A stretch of DNA of 64,000 bases from the NCBI RefSeq assembly GCF_900104955.1, contig NZ_FNSI01000001.1, forward strand, positions 2,142,001-2,206,000, read 5' to 3'. The DNA is from Beijerinckia sp. 28-YEA-48. Its GTDB lineage: Bacteria > Pseudomonadota > Alphaproteobacteria > Rhizobiales > Beijerinckiaceae. The notes below the pieces were generated by a model. That model saw nothing but the letters and a program-made list of their open reading frames with translations, searched no databases and had not been told where the DNA came from. The translations under genes were made by a program, and so were the position numbers. Below, in pieces: positions 8,608-17,776 of the stretch (its first letter is position 1; every line of letters starts with the position of its first letter).

Positions 8608-9357
8608 TCACGCCGCGTCGGCGACGAAGTCGCGGTAGCCGTGCTTTTCGAGTTCGAGCGCCAGTTCGGGGCCGCCCGTCTTGATGATGCGGCCCTGGGC
8701 CATGATGTGCACGGTGTCCGGCTTGATGTGGTCGAGCAGCCGCTGATAGTGCGTGATGACGAGGAAGCCACGATCGGGCGCACGCAAGGCGTTGACGCCA
8801 TCGGAGACGACGCGCAGCGCGTCGATGTCGAGGCCGGAGTCAGTTTCGTCGAGAATGCCGAACTTCGGCGCCAGCAAGGTCATCTGCAGGATTTCGAGAC
8901 GCTTCTTTTCGCCGCCGGAGAAGCCGACGTTGAGCGGACGGCGCAGCATTTCCTGGGTCACCGACAGCTTGTCGGCGGCGGCGCGCATCAGCTTCATGAA
9001 TTCGGCGGTCTTCAGCTCTTCCTCGCCGCGCGCCTTGCGCTGGGCGCTCAAGGCCGTGCGCAAGAAGACGTGGGTGGTGACGCCGGGAATTTCCACCGGA
9101 TATTGGAACGCCAGGAACAGGCCGCGCGCGGCGCGCTCGTGGGGTGGCAGTTCGAGAATGTTCTCGCCGTTGAGGAAAACCTGGCCTTCGGTGACGGTGT
9201 AGTCGCTGCGGCCGGCGACGACGTAAGACAAGGTCGACTTGCCGGAACCGTTCGGTCCCATGATCGCCGCGACTTCGCCGCCCTTCACCGTGAGCGTCAG
9301 GCCATTCAATATCTTCTTGCCATCGATTTCGGCGTGAAGGTTTCTGATCTCTAACAT
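8608..9357 (-). CDS. sufC: Fe-S assembly ATPase SufC
   Basis: An ABC-type ATPase of 249 residues that drives SufBC2D. Walker A is GPNGSGKST (residues 34-42), the signature is FSGGEKKRLEIL, and Walker B is FGILDETDSGLD with the SufC-specific ETDSGLD ending. It has no membrane domain. It lies 56 bp after the stop of an unrelated secreted-protein gene that separates it from sufB, an arrangement not usual for this operon. Confidence 0.97.
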   Translation of the reverse strand: MLEIRNLHAEIDGKKILNGLTLTVKGGEVAAIMGPNGSGKSTLSYVVAGRSDYTVTEGQVFLNGENILELPPHERAARGLFLAFQYPVEIPGVTTHVFLRTALSAQRKARGEEELKTAEFMKLMRAAADKLSVTQEMLRRPLNVGFSGGEKKRLEILQMTLLAPKFGILDETDSGLDIDALRVVSDGVNALRAPDRGFLVITHYQRLLDHIKPDTVHIMAQGRIIKTGGPELALELEKHGYRDFVADAA

Positions 9358-9413
9358 TCCAATCTCCCGACGAACATCTCTCGTCGTTGACTAAGTGTGG
9401 TCGTGCGAATGGG

Positions 9414-9857
9414 CTAATTTGCGCTGTAGGCGCTTTCCCATTCTCCAACCTCGGCAATTTCACAGCCCGTCGTCAGCCAAGAGCTTCCCTTCGCGTCGAC
9501 GGGACTAAGGCTTGCAGAAAGACGAGCGTCCTTTGACATTGCTTCGAACAAAAGACTTGCTCCGCCGCAATTGCCACCTTCATTGCCGCCCATCGATACA
9601 ACCCTGAAGGTCTGAGGAAACCGTCCCTTGCTCGGCTGCTTGACCACTTTGACTAATGCGGTACCGAGCAAGCCGTACTTAGAATTCTGTTCAAGGCGGA
9701 AGTCCAAAACCTTAACGGCCACCAGTCGATCTCGTTGAGCAGCCTCTCGCTCCGCTTGCTTGACTGGGTCTTTGTATCGAGGGCAATCGCAGGCGAACGC
9801 CGCCGGTTGCAATAAAGCCGCAGCCACAAGACCCATAGGAATAGCGAGCCGTGACAT
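9414..9857 (-). CDS. Secreted CxC protein of unknown function inside the suf operon
   Basis: A protein of 147 residues with a signal peptide (hydrophobic stretch to about residue 22, cleavage near AFA) followed at once by CDCP. The CxC start, a central GNCGGASLLFE segment and a late TTGCE cysteine recall the netrin/TIMP-like (NTR) fold that begins with a CxC pair. This is inference from pattern, not a firm assignment. Its TAATG start overlaps the sufB stop by one base, so it is translated from the suf message. Its base composition is lower in GC than sufB and sufC. A periplasmic protein has no known role in Suf assembly, so it may be a recent insertion. Confidence 0.75.
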   Translation of the reverse strand: MSRLAIPMGLVAAALLQPAAFACDCPRYKDPVKQAEREAAQRDRLVAVKVLDFRLEQNSKYGLLGTALVKVVKQPSKGRFPQTFRVVSMGGNEGGNCGGASLLFEAMSKDARLSASLSPVDAKGSSWLTTGCEIAEVGEWESAYSAN

Positions 9858-11326
9858 TAGCCCACGCTCCCCTCAAGACTGACGGCGATAAGCTTCTGCG
9901 CCTCGACGGCGAATTCCATCGGCAATTGCTGCAACACGTCGCGGACGAAGCCGTTGACGATCAAGGCTGTCGCCTCCTCGGCGCTCAGCCCGCGCTGCAT
10001 GCAGTAGAACAGTTGGTCCTCGGAAATCTTCGAGGTCGTCGCTTCATGTTCGAACACCGCGCCGGAGTTGCGCGATTCAAGATAAGGCACGGTGTGGGCG
10101 CCGCAGGCATTGCCGATGAGCAGCGAGTCGCAATTGGTGAAATTGCGGGCGCCGTCGGCTTTACGATGGGCGAAGATCTGGCCGCGATAGGTATTGCTGG
10201 AGCGGCCAGCGGAAATGCCCTTGGAAATGACACGGCTCGTCGTGTTGCGGCCGAGATGCAACATCTTGGTGCCGCTATCGACCTGCTGGCGGCCGTTGGA
10301 AATGGCGATCGAATAGAATTCGCCACGGGAATTGTCGCCGCGCAGGATGCAGGACGGATATTTCCAGGTGATGGCCGAGCCGGTCTCCACCTGCGTCCAG
10401 GAAATCTTGGAGCGGGCGCCACGGCAGTCGCCACGCTTGGTGACGAAATTGTAGATGCCGCCCTTGCCCTGGCTGTCGCCTGGATACCAGTTCTGCACCG
10501 TCGAATATTTGATCTCGGCATCGTCGTGCGTGACGAGTTCGACAACGGCCGCGTGCAGCTGGTTCTCGTCGCGCTTGGGCGCCGTGCAGCCTTCGAGATA
10601 GCTGACGTAAGCGCCCTTGTCCGCGATGATCAAGGTGCGCTCGAACTGCCCGGTGTTCTGCTCGTTGATGCGGAAGTAGGTCGACAGTTCCATCGGGCAG
10701 CGGACGCCCGGCGGAATGTAGACGAAGGAGCCATCGGAGAAGACGGCGCTGTTGAGCGTGGCGAAATAATTGTCGGTCACCGGAACGACGGAGCCGAGAT
10801 ATTTCTTCACCAGTTCCGGATGGCTGTGCACCGCTTCCGAGATCGGGCAGAAGATGACACCGGACTTGGCAAGCTCCTCGCGGAAGGTTGTGGCGACGGA
10901 AACGCTGTCGAACACGGCATCGACGGCAACCTTGGCGCCCTGGACGCCAGCCAGAATCTCGCGCTCACGCAGCGGAATGCCGAGCTTCTCATAGGTCCGC
11001 AACAGCTCGGGATCGACCTCGTCGAGCGACTTCGGACCGGCATGGGTCTTCGGCGCCGAGTAATAATAAAGATCCTGATAGTTGATCTTGGGATAATCGA
11101 CGCGCGCCCACTTCGGCTCGGTCATGGTGAGCCAACGGCGATAGGCATCGAGCCGCCACTCGGTCAGCCAAGCGGGCTCGTTCTTTTTCGCCGAGATGAA
11201 GCGGACGATATCTTCATTCAGGCCTTTGGGGGCCTTGTCAGATTCGATGTCGGTGACGAAGCCGTACTTGTACGCATCAACATCGACAGACTTCACCGTT
11301 TCGAGAGTCTCGAGGACGGCTGCCAT
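9857..11326 (-). CDS. sufB: Fe-S assembly scaffold subunit SufB
   Basis: SufB, 489 residues, the main scaffold on which Fe-S clusters are built. The C-terminal beta-helix core holds [20 protein letters not shown] and the [13 protein letters not shown] segment. The central [13 protein letters not shown] and [10 protein letters not shown] segments are characteristic. The start is 70 bp after the stop of the NifS/IscS-type desulfurase gene. Confidence 0.97.
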   Translation of the reverse strand: MAAVLETLETVKSVDVDAYKYGFVTDIESDKAPKGLNEDIVRFISAKKNEPAWLTEWRLDAYRRWLTMTEPKWARVDYPKINYQDLYYYSAPKTHAGPKSLDEVDPELLRTYEKLGIPLREREILAGVQGAKVAVDAVFDSVSVATTFREELAKSGVIFCPISEAVHSHPELVKKYLGSVVPVTDNYFATLNSAVFSDGSFVYIPPGVRCPMELSTYFRINEQNTGQFERTLIIADKGAYVSYLEGCTAPKRDENQLHAAVVELVTHDDAEIKYSTVQNWYPGDSQGKGGIYNFVTKRGDCRGARSKISWTQVETGSAITWKYPSCILRGDNSRGEFYSIAISNGRQQVDSGTKMLHLGRNTTSRVISKGISAGRSSNTYRGQIFAHRKADGARNFTNCDSLLIGNACGAHTVPYLESRNSGAVFEHEATTSKISEDQLFYCMQRGLSAEEATALIVNGFVRDVLQQLPMEFAVEAQKLIAVSLEGSVG

Positions 11327-11396
11327 TTCACTTCTCCACCGTGGGCGGTTTCAAGGACCGCTGGTAGGACACGTCAACACCGGTTGCCCGGTGCAC

Positions 11397-12569
11397 TTAT
11401 GCCGCCCGCTTGCGGCGGGCGCGTATTCCGTTCGCGACTTTGCCGAACGCCTGCACGAAGCGATCGACATCGTCCAAATTGTTGCCCGACCCAAGGCTGA
11501 CGCGCAGCGCGCCCTTGGCCAGATCCCCTGTGACACCCATCGCCGCGAGCACGTGCGAAGGTTGCACCTTGCCCGACGAACAGGCCGAACCCGACGACAC
11601 CGCGAAACCTTCCAGATCCAAGGCGATCAGGAGTGTTTCGGCCGGCGCATCCGCCAAAGCGAATGCGCTGGTGTTCCCGAGGCGCGACGCGGCAGCGCCG
11701 AACACCACAAGATCCGGGAACATCGCGGTCAGCCCGGATTCGAGCCGCTCACGCCAGTGGCGAAACTCCGCCATACGCGCTTCGCGATCCGCCAGCGCTG
11801 ATACAACAGCAGCGCCAAAGCCGGCAATCGCGGCAATGTTCTCGGTGCCGGCACGTAGGCCGCGCTCCTGACCGCCGCCTCGTACCAATGCAGGGCTGAT
11901 ATGGGTGGAAGCGGCGGCAAAGGCAAGCATTCCGATGCCCTTTGGGCCGCCAAGCTTATGGCCTGACACAAATATGATGTCGGCGCCGAGCGCGGCGGCC
12001 GAAATGTCGATGCGGCCGGCCGCCTGAACGGCATCGCAGACCAAAATACCGTTCCGGGCTTGTACCAGAGAGGCGGCTTCGCGCACTGGTTGTAGAACGC
12101 CGGTTTCATTGTTGGCGGCTTGCAACGCCAGCATGGCCCGGGCCTCGCCCAGACTATCGAGTTCCTGCTGCAGAGCGGCCAAATCGAGCACGCCATCGGC
12201 GGTCAGCGGCACGATCCGCACCCGATCTGCCGGGAAATGATGACCTTGCAGCACGCAAGGGTGCTCGCCAGCGGCCATGAGCAGCCAATCGAATGGCCGC
12301 GAATCGTTCCGGATCGTCACATGGGGCGTCAGAACCGTATTGGCGGCCTCGGTGCCGCCGGCCGTAAAGGTCACTTGGGCAGCGGGAACGCCGACCAGAC
12401 CAGCGACCTCAGCCCGCGCCTTTTCGATCACAGCCCGCGCCGCCCGCCCCTCACTATGGATAGATGAGGCATTGCCCGGCAGGTCGAGTGCCGCCAACAT
12501 GGCCTGCCGCGCCGGCGCGCCAAGCGGCGCGGTGGCGTTGTAGTCCATATAATGACGGGCCAGGGACAT
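11397..12569 (-). CDS. Cysteine desulfurase, NifS/IscS type, first gene of suf operon
   Basis: A group I cysteine desulfurase of 390 residues. The PLP lysine is K205 in SGHKLGGPKG, and the catalytic cysteine is C330 in SSGSACSSGK, on the long loop typical of IscS/NifS. Alphaproteobacterial suf operons often begin with such a second desulfurase, while sufS lies later in the operon as here. No IscR/Rrf2 regulator gene precedes it. Its promoter faces that of the alpha/beta hydrolase across 301 bp that include an Irr-type palindrome, so iron control is likely. Confidence 0.93.
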   Translation of the reverse strand: MSLARHYMDYNATAPLGAPARQAMLAALDLPGNASSIHSEGRAARAVIEKARAEVAGLVGVPAAQVTFTAGGTEAANTVLTPHVTIRNDSRPFDWLLMAAGEHPCVLQGHHFPADRVRIVPLTADGVLDLAALQQELDSLGEARAMLALQAANNETGVLQPVREAASLVQARNGILVCDAVQAAGRIDISAAALGADIIFVSGHKLGGPKGIGMLAFAAASTHISPALVRGGGQERGLRAGTENIAAIAGFGAAVVSALADREARMAEFRHWRERLESGLTAMFPDLVVFGAAASRLGNTSAFALADAPAETLLIALDLEGFAVSSGSACSSGKVQPSHVLAAMGVTGDLAKGALRVSLGSGNNLDDVDRFVQAFGKVANGIRARRKRAA

Positions 12570-12742
12570 CAGATTCGGATCCTCAACAGGCGACCGCCGG
12601 CTTCAAAACGCCGCCAGACACCCCATATCTCGTATTAATCCTTGCATTCCGAACCACCGGGCATGCTAGAAGCGCGCAGGTTGAACCGGCCTACGTTCCA
12701 GACGCCTCGCCTAATACGTGTATCGCACGGATCGGGTTGTAG

Positions 12743-12759
12743 TTTAGAATTCTTCTAAC
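12743..12759. promoter_or_regulatory. Candidate Irr box (ICE motif)
   Basis: TTTAGAA-TTC-TTCTAAC fits the iron control element bound by Irr in Rhizobiales. The inner 15 bp TTAGAA-TTC-TTCTAA is a perfect inverted repeat. It is the main feature of the 301-bp divergent gap 12570-12870, standing 174 bp before the desulfurase start and 112 bp before the hydrolase start. Irr control of suf operons is known in this order; its action here is inferred. Confidence 0.65.
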
Positions 12760-12870
12760 ACTATTTTGATGCGTTGCGGCGGCCAAGTCAAGGAAACGGC
12801 CCGGTTTCACAGATTTTCAGCCCGAGCGGCAGGGGCGGCCCTGCCATCGGGCACAGATTTTGGAGCGACG

Positions 12871-13566
12871 ATGCCTGAAGTCATTTTCACCGGTCCGGCT
12901 GGACGGCTCGAGGGCCGGTTCCACCCGTCCAAGCAACGCGGCGCTCCGATCGCGGTGATTCTGCATCCGCACCCGCAGTTCGGCGGGACGATGAATAACC
13001 AGATCGTCTACAACCTCTATTACGCCTTCGCCGAGCGCGGCTTCTCGGTGCTGCGGTTCAATTTCCGCGGCGTGGGCCGCAGCCAGGGCAATTTCGACCA
13101 TGGCCAGGGCGAACTGTCGGATGCGGCAGCGGCGCTGGACTGGGCGCAGTCGATCAATCCGGAAGCGCGCGCCTGCTGGATCGCCGGCGTTTCCTTCGGC
13201 TCGTGGATCGGCATGCAGTTGCTGATGCGCCGCCCGGAGATCGAAGGCTTCATCTCGATCGCACCGCCGGCGAACCGTTTCGATTATTCCTTCCTCGCGC
13301 CCTGCCCGTCTTCGGGCCTGTTCGTCCATGGCGACCAGGACCGGGTGGCGCCGCTGAAGGAAGTGATGGCGTTGATCGAGAAGCTGAAGACCCAGAAGGG
13401 TATACTGATCGAGCACGCGGTCATTCCGGGCGCCAACCACTTCTTCGAAAATTGCGTCGATCCGCTGATCGCGGAGATTGGCGTCTATCTCGACAAGCGC
13501 CTCGACAATCCGACGAAGCGACCGACACCAGCGCGTGCGCTGAAGGGCCCGACGCCGAGCGCCTAA
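12871..13566 (+). CDS. Alpha/beta hydrolase conserved next to suf
   Basis: A hydrolase of 231 residues: a HPHPQFGGTMNN segment near the oxyanion region, a GVSFGSW nucleophile elbow (serine between two residues and glycine), then GDQDRV and a late GANHFF with the histidine. This family is often found beside suf genes in Alphaproteobacteria and its substrate is unknown. The frame is open about 35 codons upstream, but MPEVIFTGPAG is the conserved start and has a GGAG site nine bases upstream. It is divergent from the suf operon across the Irr-type palindrome and may share its control. A strong terminator follows. Confidence 0.88.
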   Translation: MPEVIFTGPAGRLEGRFHPSKQRGAPIAVILHPHPQFGGTMNNQIVYNLYYAFAERGFSVLRFNFRGVGRSQGNFDHGQGELSDAAAALDWAQSINPEARACWIAGVSFGSWIGMQLLMRRPEIEGFISIAPPANRFDYSFLAPCPSSGLFVHGDQDRVAPLKEVMALIEKLKTQKGILIEHAVIPGANHFFENCVDPLIAEIGVYLDKRLDNPTKRPTPARALKGPTPSA

Positions 13567-13573
13567 AAACATC

Positions 13574-13602
13574 AAACCCGGTTCTCAGAACCGGGTTTTT
13601 TC
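13574..13602 (+). terminator. Rho-independent terminator after the hydrolase gene
   Basis: A 12-bp perfect stem, AAACCCGGTTCT paired with AGAACCGGGTTT, is followed by a run of six T residues. It ends the hydrolase transcript. On the other strand it faces the 3' end of anmK. Confidence 0.9.
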
Positions 13603-13646
13603 TTGGTGTGTTACTTGGCGTGTTTCTAAGAGTGTCAGGCGCGCCT

Positions 13647-14753
13647 CTATGCAGGACGCGACAGCACGCCGCCGGTGAGTGGTGTCGCCACGCCGGTCGT
13701 GCCGGGGAATGTCAGCGGCAGGCCGTTGAGCGAGCGCACAGCCAGATAGGCGAAAGCCTGCGCCTCCATCGCATCGGCGCTCCAGCCCATATCGTCGGCC
13801 GTCGCCACATCGCAGCCGCAACGCTCGGCCAGCATCTTGAGCAGCACCGGATTGCGCGCCCCACCGCCACTGACGATGAGGCGGTGCGGACGCTGCGGCA
13901 GCAGCGTGAATGAATCCGCCACGGTCTGTGCGGTGAAAGCCACCAGTGTCGCCGCCGCATCCTGTGTCGACAGCGCGGAAACGGCTGCGCGGGAGAAGTC
14001 GTTGCGATCGACCGATTTCGGCAGCGGCGCTTTAAAATAAGGATTGTCGAGAAGCCGCGCGAGCGCCTGCGCATCGATCTTGCCAGTGCGCGCCGTCGCA
14101 CCGTCACGATCCATCGCCTGGCCGGTGCGCTCCATCATCAGATCATCGAGAAGCGCATTGCCTGGCCCGGTGTCGAAGGCGATCGGATCGCTTTCGCCTG
14201 GCAGGAAAGTGATGTTGGCAACGCCGCCGACATTCAGGACCGCGACGGGAAATTCGAGATGCGCCGCGCCCGCGAGCGCGCGATGATAGGCCGGCACCAG
14301 CGGCGCGCCCTGCCCGCCTGCCGCCACATCGGCGGCGCGCATGTCCCAGACCACCGGAATGCCAAGCGAAGCGGCGAGCGCCGCGCCATCGCCGATCTGC
14401 ACGGTGAGGTGACGTTCCGGCCGATGCAGCACGGTCTGCCCGTGAAAGCCCACGACATCGACGCCGGTGCTGTCGAGGCCGTTGTCGGTGAGAAAATCAG
14501 CCACGGCGGCGCGATGCCGATCGGTGACGATCGCGTGCGCCTGCGCCAGCACGCCGGGGCGCGCGTTGCGATCGGTCAAGGCCACCGCTTCATCGAGCGC
14601 GGCGCGCAACGTGCGCCGTTCCGCATCGCTATAAGCAAAAGACGCACGCGGCCCCTGGCGCACATCGCCCTTGCCGTCGGTTTCGATAAAGGCGACGTCG
14701 ACACCGTCCATGGATGTGCCCGACATCAGGCCGATCGCTCTGAACCAGGTCAT
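13647..14753 (-). CDS. anmK: Anhydro-N-acetylmuramic acid kinase AnmK
   Basis: A kinase of 368 residues that phosphorylates and opens 1,6-anhydroMurNAc during cell-wall recycling. The signature LMSGTSMDGVDVA follows the start, with FHGQTVLHRP and DTGPGNALLDDL in the middle and VSGGGARNPVLL near the C-terminus. An ATG four codons upstream is possible, but the start at 14753 has a GGAGGA site just before it and begins MTWFRAIG as homologues do. No other muropeptide-recycling gene is adjacent. Confidence 0.95.
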   Translation of the reverse strand: MTWFRAIGLMSGTSMDGVDVAFIETDGKGDVRQGPRASFAYSDAERRTLRAALDEAVALTDRNARPGVLAQAHAIVTDRHRAAVADFLTDNGLDSTGVDVVGFHGQTVLHRPERHLTVQIGDGAALAASLGIPVVWDMRAADVAAGGQGAPLVPAYHRALAGAAHLEFPVAVLNVGGVANITFLPGESDPIAFDTGPGNALLDDLMMERTGQAMDRDGATARTGKIDAQALARLLDNPYFKAPLPKSVDRNDFSRAAVSALSTQDAAATLVAFTAQTVADSFTLLPQRPHRLIVSGGGARNPVLLKMLAERCGCDVATADDMGWSADAMEAQAFAYLAVRSLNGLPLTFPGTTGVATPLTGGVLSRPA

Positions 14754-14805
14754 GAAATCCTCCACCAGATGGGCACGGAGTCTCGGACAGGCCGCTTAAT
14801 AAATT

Positions 14806-14880
14806 GGCTACGCCCTTGAAAAAGTAGATGGGCTACGCCGCTGAAAAAGTAAGATGGGCTACGCCCTTGGGGAAGGTAAC
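14806..14880. repeat. Three imperfect 25-bp direct repeats
   Basis: Three tandem units of the form GGGCTACGCC(C/G)(C/T)TG(A/G)(A/G)AAAGTAAGAT lie between anmK and the ABC exporter gene. The first two are nearly identical; the third has diverged toward a G-rich end. They are noncoding in the reading frames I checked. Confidence 0.6.
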
Positions 14881-14921
14881 AGGAAACAGATGACAAAGCA
14901 CCGCTTTGTCAACCGTTTCCT
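14881..14921. terminator. Long hairpin after the ABC exporter gene
   Basis: The inner perfect stem GACAAAGC-ACC-GCTTTGTC is flanked by an outer pair AGGAAAC and GTTTCCT with 4-base bulges on each side. It lies 14 bp after the stop of the leftward ABC gene. There is no T-run, so its role as terminator is uncertain. Confidence 0.5.
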
Positions 14922-14934
14922 GAACCCCTCTCAA

Positions 14935-16728
14935 TCACGCCACCGGGCCTTCTTCCAGGCCTGCGGCTTGGAGTTCGAACAGGCCGCGATAGACACCGTC
15001 TGGCTGGCGCAGGAGGGTTGCGTGATCGCCCTCCTCGATGATCCGCCCCCGTTCGAAGACCAGGATGCGGTCCATTGCCCGGACGGTGGAGAGACGGTGG
15101 GCGATGACGATGGTGGTGCGCCCCGCCATCAATCGCTCCATCGCCTCCTGGATCAGATATTCGGATTCTGAATCGAGGCTCGCCGTCGCCTCGTCCAAAA
15201 TCAGAATCGGCGCATCGGCCAGGAAGGCGCGGGCCAAAGCCACACGCTGGCGCTCGCCACCCGACAGCTTGATGCCGCGCTCACCCACCATGGTGGCATA
15301 GCCTTTCGGCAACGACACGATGAAGTCGTGAGCATTGGCAAGCTGCGCCGCACGCTCGATTTCGGCCTGGCTTGCCTGGGGGCGGCCATAGCCGATGTTC
15401 TCGGCGAGCGAGCGGTGAAACAGGATCGGCTCCTGCTGCACGATGGCAATGCTGGCGCGCAAGCTCGTCTGCGTGACCGCAGCGATATCCTGCCCGTCGA
15501 TCGTGATGCGCCCGTCGTTCAGATCGTAAAGCCGCTGGATGAGCTTCACGAACGTGGTCTTGCCCGAGCCGGAATGGCCAACCAGACCGACACGCTCACC
15601 AGCTTTGATCGTCATCGAAAAATCACGATAAAGCGGCGTGGCATGACCACGATAATGAAAGGTGACGTGCTCGAACGCGATGGCGCCATCGGCGACCACG
15701 ATCTTGTCCGCACCGGGCTTGTCCTCGACACCGGGAGCCTCGTCGTAAAAGGCGACGAGTTCTTCCATGTCGTTGACGGAGCGTTGCAGGTTATGGATGT
15801 GCTGGCCGATATCTCTGAGATAGCCATGCACAATCGTGTAGCTCGTCAGCACCAAGGCGACATCGCCTGCGCCGGCTTCGCCACGCAGCCAAAGCCACAA
15901 CACACCACCAAGCACAGCCGCCCGCAGCCCCAGCAGAAAGATCTGCTGGGCCGTGCCAGACCAAGTGCCGCGCAGCCAGGCTCGGCTGGTGCGCTTGCGC
16001 CACTTGCGCAAGACGCGTCCAAGCCGGCCATCCTCGCGCGCTTCCGCACCAAAAGCCTTGACGACGCTGTTGCAGGTGATGGCATCAGCCAGCGCGCCGC
16101 CCATGCTCGTATCCCAGCGATTGGCAAGACGCGCGGCGGGCGCGGCGTAATACACCGAGAGCACCACCGTCATCGTGACGAAACCGATCGAGCCCACGAA
16201 CACGATCAGACCGAGCAAGGGCCAATGGTTTGCCAAGATGATCGTGGTGCCGATCAACACGAAGATGGCCGGCAAGATCGCCACCAATAGCGTATCGAAC
16301 AACAGGTCGAGCGCCCACATGCCGCGCGTGATCTTGCGCACGGTGGAGCCGGCGAAGTTATTGGCGTGCCAATCGGTCGAGAAGCGCTGCAGCCGTGCGA
16401 AAGCATCCTGCGCCACCCTGCTCATGACCGCGGTGGTCAGATGGGTGATGCCGGTGAAGAACAGCTGACGGCAGACAACGCCCACTGCGGCAAGGCCGAG
16501 CATCACGGCAAGCGCCCACCAAGCCATGGCGGCTTGCTGCGGGCCCGCAGTGATGGCGTCGATCATTTGCCCGGCGAAAATCGGGATGGCGATTTCAGCC
16601 AGTGTTGCGAGGCCGACCTCGAAAACAATGAGGCCAACGAGAAAACGATGGTTCGCCCAATGGCGGAACGTGAAGGCCAGAACCGCCGCAATGGGGTTCC
16701 GACCCGCTTGGCGAGTTTGTTGAATCAT
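14935..16728 (-). CDS. ABC exporter, fused membrane and ATPase domains
   Basis: A half-transporter of 597 residues. The N-terminal half has six predicted membrane helices (for example FLVGLIVFEVGLATLAEIAI in the first). The C-terminal ATPase domain has Walker A GHSGSGKTT, the Q-loop VQQEPILFH, signature LSGGERQRVALARAFL and Walker B ILILDEATASLD. The layout is that of MsbA/type IV exporters; it should act as a homodimer in the inner membrane. Lipids, drugs or peptides are all possible substrates, and there is no substrate gene next door. A long hairpin follows its stop. Confidence 0.92.
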   Translation of the reverse strand: MIQQTRQAGRNPIAAVLAFTFRHWANHRFLVGLIVFEVGLATLAEIAIPIFAGQMIDAITAGPQQAAMAWWALAVMLGLAAVGVVCRQLFFTGITHLTTAVMSRVAQDAFARLQRFSTDWHANNFAGSTVRKITRGMWALDLLFDTLLVAILPAIFVLIGTTIILANHWPLLGLIVFVGSIGFVTMTVVLSVYYAAPAARLANRWDTSMGGALADAITCNSVVKAFGAEAREDGRLGRVLRKWRKRTSRAWLRGTWSGTAQQIFLLGLRAAVLGGVLWLWLRGEAGAGDVALVLTSYTIVHGYLRDIGQHIHNLQRSVNDMEELVAFYDEAPGVEDKPGADKIVVADGAIAFEHVTFHYRGHATPLYRDFSMTIKAGERVGLVGHSGSGKTTFVKLIQRLYDLNDGRITIDGQDIAAVTQTSLRASIAIVQQEPILFHRSLAENIGYGRPQASQAEIERAAQLANAHDFIVSLPKGYATMVGERGIKLSGGERQRVALARAFLADAPILILDEATASLDSESEYLIQEAMERLMAGRTTIVIAHRLSTVRAMDRILVFERGRIIEEGDHATLLRQPDGVYRGLFELQAAGLEEGPVA

Positions 16729-17011
16729 GACGGCAATGCGGCGCGCGAAGCGCCGTCCTCATGGCAAAGCCGACACAAAGCTGTGCGGCGTAATATCAGA
16801 AACTTAGGAAAGCGGCCCGAAGGCCATACGGCGAAAAGCGGGACCTAGTTGGTCGAGGCTCCGAACGGAGAGCTCATTCCCGCGAGGAGATTCAGAAAAT
16901 TTGTCATTCATCTCTCCTCTAGGCGCATATGCGCGGTTGCCGATGCGGTGCACAATAAAAGAGCAAGCGCGGAAAGGCAACCCCCTGCGCTTGCGTGTGT
17001 GGTCTGCTTGA
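16729..17011 (-). other. Intergenic stretch with two overlapping candidate small ORFs
   Basis: This 283-bp gap has a strong ribosome site (AGAGGAGAG, around 16912-16920) on the minus strand. Two ATGs follow it. One (16911) opens a 35-codon frame ending at 16804. The other (16907, spacing about 6) opens a 20-codon frame ending at 16845 with a hydrophobic MTNFLNLLAG start. I cannot say which, if either, is translated; the well-placed ribosome site is the only evidence. Confidence 0.3.
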
Positions 17012-17776
17012 TCAGTTGTTGCCGCGAAAGCCCGTCGCCAGCACGTAGAGCTCGGCGGAATCAGCACGGCTCGCCTTCGGCTTGACGTGACGCACAACGG
17101 CGAAATCGCGTTTGAGCGCCGCAAGCACCGTGCTCTCCGTGCCACCCTGCAGCACTTTGGCGACGAAGAAGCCGCCCGGCTTCAACACCTCGCGGGCGAA
17201 TTCGACGGCGAGCTCTGCCAGATGGACAATGCGCACGTGATCGGTCTGGCGATGGCCGGTGGCATTGGCCGCCATGTCCGACAGCACGCCATCGACAAGC
17301 CCGTCGCCACCATCAGCCGACATCATGGCCCGCAGGCGTTCCGGCGCATCGTTGTCGAGAAAATCCATCACCGCGAATTCAACGCCGGCCAAAGGTTCGA
17401 TCTCAAGCAGATCGATGCCGATGACATGGCCGCGCCCGGCGCCCTTGCCCTCCAGCACGCGCACCTGCTTGGCCGCATATTGCGCCCAACCGCCTGGCGC
17501 CGCACCGAGATCGACGATCTTCTGGCCCGGCTTGAGCAGCTTATAGCGCTCGTCGATCTCGATCAGCTTGTAGACGGCGCGGGCGCGCCAGCCTTCCGCG
17601 CGGGCGCGCGCCACATAAGGATCGTTGAGCTGGCGCTCGAGCCAAAGCGTTGAAGAATGCGTGCGCTTATGCGCCGTCTTCACATGCACTTTGAGCGAGC
17701 TGTCACGGCCGGCGCTCTTGCCGCCCGAGCGTCCCGGCACTTTCGGGCCACCCGAACCTTTTTTAGGCGTGGTCAT
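17012..17776 (-). CDS. rlmE: 23S rRNA (uridine-2'-O-)-methyltransferase RlmE
   Basis: An FtsJ/RrmJ-family enzyme of 254 residues that methylates U2552 of 23S rRNA. The SAM site is VDLGAAPGGWAQYA (about 88-101), the catalytic K70 lies in RAVYKLIEID, and a VLSDMAANATGHR segment and a FFVAKVLQGG segment carry the other catalytic residues. There is an extra basic Ser/Gly/Lys-rich N-terminal tail of about 40 residues. The start overlaps the ppx/gppA stop by 4 bp. Confidence 0.95.
   Translation of the reverse strand: MTTPKKGSGGPKVPGRSGGKSAGRDSSLKVHVKTAHKRTHSSTLWLERQLNDPYVARARAEGWRARAVYKLIEIDERYKLLKPGQKIVDLGAAPGGWAQYAAKQVRVLEGKGAGRGHVIGIDLLEIEPLAGVEFAVMDFLDNDAPERLRAMMSADGGDGLVDGVLSDMAANATGHRQTDHVRIVHLAELAVEFAREVLKPGGFFVAKVLQGGTESTVLAALKRDFAVVRHVKPKASRADSAELYVLATGFRGNN

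Noticed and set aside
9851..11500. A 549-codon rightward open frame opposite sufB
   Set aside because: It is a shadow of sufB in GC-rich DNA; its translation has no fold-like pattern, while the minus strand encodes a complete SufB.
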